Shown here: positions 35,710 to 48,226 of the stretch, in pieces
Layout: the number at the start of each line of letters is the position of its first letter
Position numbering within the stretch: position 1 is the first letter of the stretch
The notes under the pieces: model-generated
The model's database searches: none
The model's input: only the letters and a program-made list of their open reading frames with translations
What the model was told of the DNA's origin: nothing
Program-made: the position numbers and the translations under genes
Assembly: GCF_035222375.1 (NCBI RefSeq)
Contig: NW_026946365.1
Location: forward strand, 1,983,106 to 2,047,105
DNA length: 64,000 nt
DNA from: Podospora pseudocomata
Lineage: Eukaryota; Ascomycota; Sordariomycetes; Sordariales; Podosporaceae
Direction of reading: 5' to 3'

Positions 35710-36462
35710 CGGGTCATCGTGGTGGTTTCAACCAACCTGGGCGGGGCAACGACAGCAAGTGTAATCAGGAGGGGATGTCTGTGGTAGTCCTCTACGTTTG
35801 CATTGGGGAACGGAGTTTTATGGCTATGGGCAGACTTAATTGGGGTGGTGTTTATGACTTCGATGTCTTTACAGGGAGTACTGGCTTTCTTTTTCTTTCC
35901 TTGACAATTAGAGCCCGGCTCTGGATCCAGGGCTTTGGTGCTGTATTTATGGTCCTGTTTTCACAAGTTGGAGAGTATAACTATATCTCTGCGTTTTCAT
36001 CATTGTGAGCGTTGGTTTTCTATATACATGTCTTACGCATTCTTCTGTTTCAACAGGTTGTTGTGTTTAGGCACATATAGTCAGGTCTTTCATGATTCGG
36101 TCACAAATATATGACCTAAATTATTTTAAGCAGCTTTATAAAAACAGGAAACCTTGCCATGCACATACACTACACGACAGATTAGGTATGACCCCCAAGC
36201 CCGCCGTTAACCCCCCCGCCGCCGCCAGTCTATAAAGATTCAAGGATATGATAAAATGCATCAAGGGGCAAAGTGGCTGTATCACACACGCAGTATCTCT
36301 TCGTCCGAAGTGTCCCGGCGCCCAAAGTTAATCCTCTCTAGTAAACCCCCGCCCTGATGTACTGAACCGCATCCGCTTGCTGTTAAACAAAAGTAGAAAA
36401 AACATGTACAGTGAGTGGCTAGCAAGAAACAGCATGACATTTCACCTATGACTTCGTTCTTT
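35710..36462. other. Intergenic between convergent UBC1 and LSC1
   Basis: 3' regions of both genes. A short C-rich stretch near 36210 but no gene. Confidence 0.5.
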
Positions 36463-37884
36463 TTAAAGGAGGTCACGTCTGACGAACTCGTCACGGAGGG
36501 CCTTGCCCAAGCTGGCGGGCGAGCGCTCGACAACAACACCGGCAGCCTCGAGGGCCTTGATCTTGGAGTTGGCATCACCCTTACCGGCACAATGGCACCG
36601 GCGTGACCCCATGCGGCGGCCGGGGGAGCAGAGATACCGGCAATGAAAGAGACAACAGGCTTGCCGCCGTTGACGGTGTTGTACTGCTTGAGGAAGTCGG
36701 CAGCCTCCTCCTCGGCGGAACCACCAATCTCACCGATCATGATGATACCATCAGTCTCGCCGTCCTCGAGGAAGACCTTTGAGGGCAGTCGATGAAGTTG
36801 GTGCCGCTGAAGGGGCCTCACCACCGATACCGACGACGAGGACTGACCGAGACCAGCCTGGGTGGTCTGGTTGACAGACAGCCTCGTAGGTGAGGGTACC
36901 GGATCTGCTGACGATACCGATGCGGCCGCGCTTGTGAATGAAACCGGGCATGATGCCGATCTTGCACTGACCGGGAGCAATGATACCGGGGCAGTTGGGG
37001 CCCACCAGGCGGGTCTTGTTCTGCGACTTGAGGATTGAGGTGATGCGAACCATGTCTGTGGGAGAATCCCCATGTCAAAAAAGTTGCTCTTCCAGATTTC
37101 TGGGGTTGTTCCAGGGAACCACTAACCATGCTGGGGGATCCCTTCCGTAATGCACACAACGAGGGGAATCTCTGGCGGCAACGGCCTCCTCGATACCAGC
37201 GGCGGCGAGTGGGGGGTCTATGATTGCCGGCAACTTTTGTTAGCGCCATAATGGGGTCGCTTTAAGTGGCATTCGGGAATTGCTTACGGCACGAAGATGG
37301 CGGTAGCGGTCGCGCCAGTCTCCTTCACAGCGTCGCTGACATTGGCAAAGACGGAAGGCCGAGATGCTCCTGTCCAGCCTTCTTGGGGTTTGTGCCACCA
37401 ACAACCTTGGTTCCTACAATAGGGCGGATATGCGTCAGAATCGGGTGTTTTCGTTGCTTCGGCTCCACCTGTCAGGCATCGTTGCCCATGGGGAAGATGG
37501 GTTTACCATAGTCAATCGCCTGCTGCGCGTGGAAACTGTTGGCAAAAACAAACGACGTCAGCACAATGAGTTCATCGCAACCTTGAGAAGGGAGACTCCA
37601 AGTTTGGAGGGAATGAGTTGAGTGGTCTTCCGCTTAATCCCCGCTTGGGCGCATCGCAAAGCGGTCTGCGATACAGCGGGCGGCAGGACTGTTTCTCAGC
37701 ATGTTGGAAAAACAACTTACGTTCCCTGCTTGCCAGTGAAAACCCTGGAAGAGGACCTTGGTGTCGCTGTTGATGCGGAGGTTATTGATGGTGCTGGCGT
37801 GGGGGGTAGCGTTGGGCTGTAGCTGCGCTGGGCGAGCTGGCGCAAGAGGCTGCCGGCGGGCTTTGATTGTCTGAAGGCCTGCAT
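36463..37884 (-). CDS. LSC1: Succinyl-CoA ligase alpha subunit, mitochondrial, frame-broken
   Basis: TCA-cycle enzyme converting succinyl-CoA to succinate with ATP or GTP formation. ATG at 37884 starts a mitochondrial presequence ([20 protein letters not shown]). Introns interrupt after FTGKQG and later. Recognisable parts are QQAIDYGT-type substrate loop, the CoA-binding region with [55 protein letters not shown] and [20 protein letters not shown]. The phosphohistidine loop is [16 protein letters not shown] with AWGHAGAIV just after, containing the catalytic GHAGAI. The end is [13 protein letters not shown], stop at 36463. Five or more one- and two-base breaks occur (e.g. near 36605, 36790, 36870). 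Probably an intact gene with errors. It is divergent from ELP3. Confidence 0.85.
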
Positions 37885-40162
<2,278 letters not shown>

Positions 40163-41233
40163 ATGGTGTGATGATGATAGCTTTACATGGCCAAAGACCG
40201 GTTTGGCATGAACAGGCGTTTCTTGGAAAGAATGGGAAGGGATGTATTGATGACTGAAAAGAAAGGACGTTCTATTTTGTGTGTATTTGTTGACAGGAAA
40301 ACATAAGCAAAGGTGTTGATACATACGTCGTGATGTTGGCTTACTAGCCGCATTGCTCGGCCACGAACAGCCACAAAGATCCTTGGCACTCACCCGGTTC
40401 TCTTGCCCCTTTCCCGGCTGTTGTCATCTCAAAACACAGTGAAGGCGTGATACAAGGTATATATCACGGAAGTTCGACATCACTACACATCAACACACAA
40501 CTCTCCCTCTAGTCACTAGCTCCTCATCATGATCTCCCCGTCGGACATATGCCAATGCTTACCACCAAGCCCTCTCAGCAGGTCATATCTGTATCTTAGA
40601 GGTCTAGTTCTAGATGAGCAAACGACATGGGGCTCAATGTCGTCAATTTATGCTTGTTTCCAGCGGAAACTCTAGTCCAAAAAGTGACTAGCGAAATGCT
40701 TCTGTCAGATCCCCAAGACGGACGGGTGCTGGCTTGGCTATGGTGAACCGGCGGTAGAGATACGAACTAGCAGCTACACAGCAGGCGAGGGGAACGTGAT
40801 GGGGCTGAGAGCTTGTATCTTCCGCTTATGGGACAAGCTCGTGATATTGTCGACCAGGGACGGAGTTTTTGCAGGCCTGGAGGGCAGAATGGTGCGTTTC
40901 TGGGCGCAAGGCTGAGTGGCTAGCCGATGTGAACTGGTGATGTTCGAACTGGAGGAGGCTGCGGCGTTGGGCATTAGAGGCCCAGAGCATCAGGCAGAAG
41001 GATTCTGTTTGGGGTTGGGCGAATGGATGTCTCGAAAGGGCGATTGCGTGCTCGTGAAGGTGACCGCGATGGATGCTGAAGGAGGTATAGGTCAGTCTTA
41101 GGGTCGGGCAAGGCTCGGTGGCGGTCATATGATTTGCAGGCAGGTTCTGTGAAAGAATCAGTGGACTGTGCAAGGGGACAAGGGGTGAGGAAAGCAAGGG
41201 ATTATATGATGGCGAGCAGGGGACAGGATGAAG
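40163..41233. other. Intergenic with a promoter-like segment and a possible 48-codon ORF
   Basis: A TATATAT at about 40458 and a pyrimidine leader precede ATG at 40529. It opens a 48-codon frame (MISPSDICQCLPPSPLSRSY..., stop 40675). The layout is gene-like but the peptide is unrecognised; it may be the first exon of something not resolved. Confidence 0.25.
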
Positions 41234-41240
41234 TATAAAA
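41234..41240 (+). promoter_or_regulatory. TATA box upstream of the secreted-protein gene
   Basis: TATAAAA about 130 bp before the ATG at 41367, followed by GTACCTAG. Confidence 0.4.
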
Positions 41241-41366
41241 GTACCTAGAGTCCTCTCTTTACCAGCATGTCTTCACCACCATCCAGCATCTCAAGCACAT
41301 CCCAATCAACGCCAGCATCACCTGTCCATACTCAACAAGTTCTCTTCATCAAACACCACCGCCACA

Positions 41367-42045
41367 ATGCGCTTCACAATGAAAATAAACCTCGCCCTCG
41401 CCCTCGGCACCTTCACTCCCTCGGAGCAGAGGCTGCTCCCGCTCCCGCTGCCTCTGCCCAGGAGACCGCCGCCACCACCACCACCGACAAGGTCTTCAAA
41501 ATCCACACCGACGACTTCGTCAAGTACTTTCCCCAGGCACCACCCCTTCCCTTCAGATGAAGCCATCCCTGCGCCGTAACCCCAGCAAGCTCAAGCTCAA
41601 GCTCCGCCACCCCTCCGAGTCCCCAGAGACCTCAGAGAACGCAGCCGCCATCCTCACCAAAGCGCGGCAACTACTGTCAGGCACTCCTCCTTCCACAACG
41701 TCCGTAGCAACGATTCCCCCACCACCGGTGACTGTTGGCAAATCTACCACAACATCGCCGGCGGCGGCTCATAGCAGGTCTGGACTTCTGCTCATCGCAC
41801 TCTGGTCTCGTATGGCGGGTGTGAGTTTGGTGTGGAAATTGATCAGGATTGGATCTCGTTTCAGTATGTAGGCGCGTGGGACATTAGGGATTTGATTCGG
41901 GACTCGATTAACAACTATGCTTCAGGGGTAAGGTTGGGACTTGGGGGAGATGGAGTGTGGGATTAAGTATACAGAAGTGGGGATTGTTTTAGGGGAGGAG
42001 GTTGCTCTGGAGGTGGATGGTGATGAAGGGGGAGAAAAGGTTTGA
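41367..42045 (+). CDS. Small secreted cysteine-containing protein, frame-broken, family unknown
   Basis: Signal peptide-like start (MRFTMKINLALALGT) passes to LGAEAAPAPAASAQETAATT and KVFKIHTDDFVKYF after a frame change near 41410. The mature part has four cysteines in the contexts GDCWQIYHNIAGGGS, GLDFCSSHSGLVWR, CEFGVEIDQDWISFQYVGAW and MECGIKYTEVGIVLGEEVAL, which could form two disulfides. The last frame stops at 42045. Breaks lie near 41690-41760, 41810, 41868 and 41930. About 190-200 residues in all. I do not recognise the family; size, signal peptide and paired Cys resemble a secreted effector-like protein, which is inference. Confidence 0.45.
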
Positions 42046-45000
42046 TCGAGGGGAGGTGTGGGGAGATGGGGATGATGATGGTGTGGTTTGGTGTTTGCAG
42101 TCGCGGTCGCGGTTGGCGTTGTGGGCGAAGATGGGTGAGGGAGAGGATGTGTCGAGGACTCGAGGTAGTTAGAGTGTCAATGAGAGCAGACGGTATCAAG
42201 AAGATGTGACTTTGAGATTCAGGGTATTTCTGATGGTGATGTGACTGGAGCCATTACTGCATCCTGTTTCTGCTTTCTGCTCAGTGGTAGTTGACCGTGG
42301 ATCAAGGAGGGATGCGTGGAAACCGGGCTGTTAAAATCGACAGTGGATGATCATGGATAGATCTGCCTTAGTCCTTGGAATGGGGTGGACAGCCTAAAAG
42401 AACTGACGAAGAAATGCCAGTAGGCGTCACGGTCAGAGAATTTCCAGGGAATAACGACGAGGTTGATGGGGTGCCTGGGAACAAGGGGCGAGACATGCAG
42501 GACTGCTGTTGTGGAAGGTGGGCGGGAGGGAGTGGTCCAGTGGGCAGGGCTGACTAAGAGCCAGCGCTGCGTTACCCGCGTTACGCGTTCCCTCCTTCCA
42601 CGTTCACCGTGATTTGCATCCTGTCGTCTTTAGACTCAAGCGATCAGTATCAGTTTATCTGGATAATCTCCATTCTCCTTTCTTGTGTCTGCCCGGACAA
42701 AAAGCTGACTACATTTCTGGCCTACAAAGCATTATAGATTTTTAAAGGCAGACTTTTGACAGAGGCCTCAGAGAGAGTTCTATTCCAACATGAAAAGATC
42801 TCTCAACACAAACCGAGGAGCTAGGCAGTGTTGATGCAAGGCCGCTGGTGTCGGCCGCCCGCCAAGCTCAGATCTGGAGGTGGTGTGCCGTTCCAAGGGG
42901 TAATTTCCAGTTGCTTTCGGGCAATACTGTACAAAATAGATACCTGGCTTCAAATTGCCTGCCACTCCTGGCCAATGTTTGCACCATTGACTAATGTGGG
43001 TGGTCAGTGCCCCTTGAGACAATCCCAAGTCTCCCACACAATCACCCGACCGCCGACGCCAGGTGCAACAGACCACACGGCAGGCTTTCCCACTCTCCTT
43101 TCCATCCATGTATTAGTTTCTCTGTCACACCTCCTTCTCTGTAACTTCCACTTGTTCCTGTCCGTTTGTCTCCCCTTGTCCTTCTTGGTCGTTGACTGGC
43201 ACACGCGCTCTGGGACCGACATCTCCCACCACCAGACTCCCGAGACCAGTGACATCCGTGGTGTTGCTAAGATCAAGAGGCACTCCCTCGAAAGCGTGAG
43301 ACAAACTGAATGTTGCTGAGCCCAAAGCCTCCCGACGTGATCTTGTCTGAACGAAGCTCCATCCCTAGGTGCTGCCTGAAGTTCGGGTTCGGTGAGGCAA
43401 CCTGAAATAGCACGCTTGTCAGCTCGAGCAGGAAGATGCATAATGTATAGTGCAATATGGACATACTGCTCTGTATGAAACTCTCCGTTTCACACCAGGC
43501 TCCAGGCCTTGGAGGTGTTGATCTCTCGCGTTATCTTGGTGGCTGCTCGTGGCTGAACGGTTCCGTTAGCACCGAGACCTCACGGCCCTTAACTCACTGC
43601 AGATACGCACCCATTGTGACGCGGCCAAATCTTGCCTTGAGTGTTGACACGATGGAAGGGGCTGGAGACCTCAGGAGAGCACTCCCTCAAGACTCTTTCG
43701 TCTTATATATGGAATGGATCCATCATTTTACTACAGGACATGGCCCATGTTCTCTCTGCGCGGAGCAAGAGTGGTTGCTGACTGCTTCGTTGATAGCTCT
43801 CATATTGCTTTACTGCAGCTGTCCTTCTCGGCGGTGATCCGCGGCAGCAAGGTCGCTGAAGACGCATCTACCTGGACGAAGCCGGGGAACGCTTTGCAGG
43901 CGCGGCAGAAGCAACACTGTCAGAATGCGTGTGCGTTTGCTAGGAATTCGAAAAGTATTCCCCGGACCACCACATGACCGAATCATTCTCCGAGCTCTCC
44001 TGGTTCGCCCAGAGCCTTGTTTACAAACTCGATGACGACCATCTACCTAAGGTACCTATCCTTTCTGCCCCACCCGGGGCCACGACAATCTGCCTTATCG
44101 ACATGGCCTGATGTGAGATACCAGCATGTACCTAATTCTACCTATTCAGGGCTGAGATTGAGGAGATTGTGCTTTCCGCATGAGGATATGTCTTAGAAGA
44201 CAGTAATCCTCAACAAAAGTATGTACCTCGTTGCTTAGTTGCAATGTATCCAGAGTCGGTGTAGCAGATCGGCTTCCATGCCAGTTCCCTCAGCCTCCCC
44301 CCGCCACATGCACGTTAAAAATGACATCAAGGAAAATTTTTCGCTTGTCTTAGACGCAATAAAAGGAGAACAACGACGTCTCGGAGCCGTCGCCACACGG
44401 GAAGAAACAAGCTAATATAGGTACCTGGGCCTTCTTTCCCAACTAGTACGCTCACGCACTGTCTACCTGCATTCTAGCCCACAAGAATCACCTCTCCTGT
44501 TGCCAGCGTACGGTAGTGGCATGAGTCATCAGGCTGGTAGCGTCTTGTGTGATGTTATGAAAATCCTCAGTACACTTGCGGCGCAGCAAGGGCCTTAAAC
44601 TTGGCGGAGCCGACTTTGCCGCTGTCTGCCTTGCTTGAGGCCAGTATCCAAACTGTCAGGTTGCCCTCGGGTCCAAAACTTGTATTTCTGCTTCAAATCA
44701 ATAGCGGCGGATAATAAAACGGGAATTTTGTCTGAGAAGGGAGGGCACCAAGACAAGAGTTGCGGCCGACATCAGTGAGGCAGCCGTGGGCGTGGTCTGG
44801 TGGTGTGAACAAACAAAAGAAAGGGGAGTCACAAAAAGGCCAAGATGAAACAAACAACGCATTCATCGTGCACCTAGATAGACACTTGTTCTCCCGGAAA
44901 TTGACATTGCCCGGACAAAGCAAACTTGAAGTACCAATTGCTATAACTGGATAGTGGCATCCCACAGCCTGAACTTGGTGGCCTGCTACCTCCCCAAAGT

Positions 45001-45997
45001 CGCACAAGATCTAGACGACCTAATAGAGGACCGGATCGATGAAAGAGATTCCATACCGGATGCCGGATACTTCCCGTCGCACCCTCCCCTCCGACACTGT
45101 TTGTTTCAAGGCCGGGCATGACCTGTGCAGCTCGCGGGCGGCACAGGCACGCACGCCAAAAGAATACCCCCGGCTGGGACGGATATGGCTCCGGATCATT
45201 GACTTCCCATCCCATTGGCTCTCGAGGTGGGCTGTAACTCCTCAAGCCCCGGAGTTCATTCTGCTTTCCAGGCTGCTGGCTAGTTCTAATCTGTTTCCAT
45301 CCAGAATCCGTGTTTTCCTCCTCTCTGTCATTCTACATACCCACAGCACCTCCAAACTCTGATGAACTGGATCGGTAAAGGATGAAATCGAATTCTGCCC
45401 CAGAGAGCGACATAATCGCCGGGCTGCTCCAACAATGTCATCGTCCTGCCTTTTGGCCGGCGACGCAAGGTCTTCATTCATCTTTCTCTTCTTACTCCTA
45501 AGTTTTTTTGGTGATAGCTGTATTACTGACATGATAACATCAGTGGTCTTGAAGCCTGCCTACCGAAGTCTCAAAAACCGGAAACCTCTGTCGACGAAAC
45601 TTGAACGTGAAACCCAACCCCGCCACGTCGAAATATACCAACAACTGGGGTTCACAAAAGCCTTACACAATTGCTCTATCAGTGACAGACCTGCAATATC
45701 TTGAGAGACAATTCAGGAAATAGCAACGTGAGCCCCACGAGATGCTAGTCAAAGATGGCCAGCGTCGCGTGGACAGAACCCACCCCTTCCTTCAACTCGA
45801 GTCGGATAACGGCTTTACAGCACCACAAGTGTGCTGCTGTAACATTCAACATGTAGACAAGACGATCAGGCTTGGTTCAAGGCGTTGTCTTCGTTTGAAG
45901 TCTGTTGTCACTTGGACATGTTCCTCTTGGTCAGTAAGCGCAGTCAATTTTTTCGTCTTGGTACCTAGTTCTTCTCCTCAGCATCATCATAACATAC
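42046..45997. other. Gene-poor region
   Basis: No gene supported on either strand; ORFs are short and lack domains. It contains several CTACCTAAGGTACCTA-like motifs (44043, 44128, 44418) common in promoters of this group. An undetected damaged gene cannot be excluded. Confidence 0.4.
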
Positions 45998-46110
45998 GGC
46001 AAGGTGGCCGAGCGGTCTAAGGCGCCAGGTTCAGGCCCGCCCAGATTAAACTACTCCTAGAGTATTTCCTGCCCTCGCAAGAGGCGTGGGTTCGAATCCC
46101 ACCCTTGTCA
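45998..46110 (+). tRNA. tRNA-Leu (CAG) with intron
   Basis: Acceptor GGCAAGG pairs with CCTTGTC, discriminator A. Class II structure: D arm GTGGCCGAGCGGTCTAAGGC, anticodon loop TTCAGG with CAG, an intron of about 31 nt directly 3' of the anticodon, a long variable arm (CCTCGCAAGAGG) and T arm GTGGG-TTCGAAT-CCCAC. The first anticodon-stem pair is C-C. Confidence 0.93.
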
Positions 46111-46524
46111 CATCTCTTTTGCTCGTTTTGCATTCCAATTCTTCTTTCTTTTTGACGGACAGTACAACTGAGGGGAGCTGCAAGGAGGCTTGAGAACTTG
46201 TCACTGGACTGTAAGATGAATGGGATATGAGAGCCGTGAATGCGCTGGAGGCAACGATGTTCACAGACTCTGGAAGGACATTAGGGAGGGTTGCTCTCTT
46301 GATGACGCAAGTCATTAAAGTCTTCATGAAGGAGAAAGATGGCCAAATCTAAAGCGAACACAGAAATCCAAAGCCCCAGGTGTGGAAGTCCAGCTCCTAC
46401 CAAACCAGAGTTCACATCAAACACCCTGTCCATTCCTCAAAATACCATCAGACTCAAACCCCATAGCACCGAATAGAACGCCAGCCACTGGCCGGTACCA
46501 ACTCTCTCCCCCGACAAAGCAATA
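46111..46524. other. Intergenic, tRNA-Leu to CFEM gene
   Basis: No gene seen. Confidence 0.5.
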
Positions 46525-47118
46525 CTAGCCGAAGGAATAGGGGAGCAAGCTGCGTCCTACTTGGACTTGACAAAACCGTCCCCGGCCCCGGTCTCTGCTG
46601 CACCAACAAACTCCCTCTCCACCACCACCACCCGTGACCCTCGCCTCATACGAAGAAGCGGCCGTCACACTTTCACTAGTATCTACTTCGCCTGTCGTGA
46701 GCCCCACGGTCAAAACCTCAGTCGTGGTGGTGGTTTCAAACTCACTCGAAAACAGCGGTCTATTCTCAGCCGGTGGGAACATTGCCGTCTGCGTAGGTGC
46801 AGCCTGCGGTGAGAGATGACAATAACTATCAAACACAGCCAGCGCAGAAGAGCAGTAGCTTCCGGCTCGGGAAGGCATGCACTTTGATGAGACGGCCCTG
46901 CTGATTATACTCTCGAATTTTATCGAGCTGGAGGCGCAGAAGCAGGAGTAGAGGAGGTTGTGCGGCCGCCGTCGCCGCAGCCGGAGACCATGTTCCTCAC
47001 GATGTTGGACAAGGGGGCTTCGGCGCAGGGGAGGGAGGGAGGTAGGGGACTTGGTTGATGAAGATTCTTTGGGCTGTTGTTGCTGTGACAACTAGGAGGG
47101 GAGGAGGAGGAGGCGCAT
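46525..47118 (-). CDS. CFEM-type Cys-rich secreted/GPI-like protein, frame-broken
   Basis: CFEM domains bind haem in some yeasts and occur in fungal surface proteins and effectors. ATG at 47118 gives a signal peptide (MRLLLLP then LVVTATTAQ after a C-run change). The domain follows: PPCAEAPLSNIVRNMVSGCG, LYSCFCASSSIKFE, ISRAVSSKCMPSRAGSYCSS and ALAVFDSYC. I count eight Cys, near the CFEM pattern, though the second canonical position (CAxxC) reads CAEAP here. A Thr/Ser/Val-rich stretch (FETTTTTEVLTVGLTTGEVD) and a Gly-rich end follow. At least two frame changes (near 47036 and 46960) occur. The end is uncertain: one frame stops at 46525, another at about 46556. No clear GPI signal in either. 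Confidence 0.5.
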
Positions 47119-47848
47119 GGTGCCTGTTGGATGGTGTTTAGGTGGTTGTGTTGAGGAGGGAACAATGGAAGTCATCGGGGTGGGTGGTATAGGTGGGTTT
47201 TATCCTGCGGTGGTGAAGCCTTGCTGAGTCAATTCAGAGATTGGTGTTGTGTTCAAACGGAAGATGCCGCAGCCTCGAAAAGCCATCAGCGTTTGGGAGA
47301 TTAAAATAGTTGGGAATACGCGACGGCGGCTTTATGATGATTGCCACCTTTTGCGCTGAGGAATGATCATATCTGACGCTCCATCATCGCGCAGTACCGA
47401 CTCGACAAGAAGAGACAAAATTTCGGCATGCAGGGAAATGGACTTGGCCGTTTCTAACTACCAGTCGCTATAGGTAGCCTGGTCAGATGTGGCGTTCGGC
47501 CCAGGCCGAGATTCTTTCTGAGCTCACAAGCGCGCGTTTACTGTTTGTCAGCTCGTCGGTGTTGGACCCTGAAATGCTCAGTGGTACAAAAGGGAAAATA
47601 TTTCTAGCCTTGCTAGAGCTTTCGTGTTCATTGGTGTTCCTGACAGGGAAGCCAACAGAAAGGCCCCAAACGGCATTGCGGAGCTGAACCTTTTGGCCAG
47701 TTCAGGCGGCCATCAAAATTGCACAAAGTTATTCAAGTATGGCAGAGCGAGCAAATATCAAACCGACCTGATAAACTCGGTAATCAGCAATCAGTTCTTG
47801 CTTTGATGGTTTGCTTTTCTGTTTCGATTTCCATACCTTCCATCCCAA
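47119..47848. other. Intergenic, no supported gene
   Basis: Short ORFs only. Confidence 0.45.
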
Positions 47849-48226
47849 ATGCCGACCTCGCAGAGCGACCGGGTGGCCATTCTGCGGAGCCATCGTGTTC
47901 GATGGTTTGTGGTCAGCTGGCTAGCTTGGTTGAGCATTTCCGGTGCGCTGGTGATCGCACTAGGCACGCCTTCTCCCGTCATAATCGCCGTCCTCTCTGG
48001 AGTATGGGTCTTGTCAGTCACCGGTACCATCGCAGTATCCTTCCTGCTGCTGTTGGCATCACCTACCACTGAGAGCAACAAGCCATTGTGGCTTCGACTG
48101 AAAAGCAAGTATATATCCGCAACTTGGGAGCACTGTCATAACCCTGTTCGCGGCGACGGTCACGCTACCATTCTGTACTGGAGTCTCTGGGATCCCGAGC
48201 GCAGGCGGAACGTTATTACGTTTTGA
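47849..48226 (+). CDS. Possible small membrane protein, 125 aa, unknown
   Basis: The frame has two clear hydrophobic segments, WFVVSWLAWLSISGALVIAL and VIIAVLSGVWVLSVTGTIAV, then a soluble tail with ATWEHCHNPVRGDGHATILY. The amino-acid make-up looks like a real membrane protein, but no family was recognised. The neighbourhood is full of frame changes, so this may be one exon or a fragment of a longer gene. Confidence 0.35.
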   Translation: MPTSQSDRVAILRSHRVRWFVVSWLAWLSISGALVIALGTPSPVIIAVLSGVWVLSVTGTIAVSFLLLLASPTTESNKPLWLRLKSKYISATWEHCHNPVRGDGHATILYWSLWDPERRRNVITF

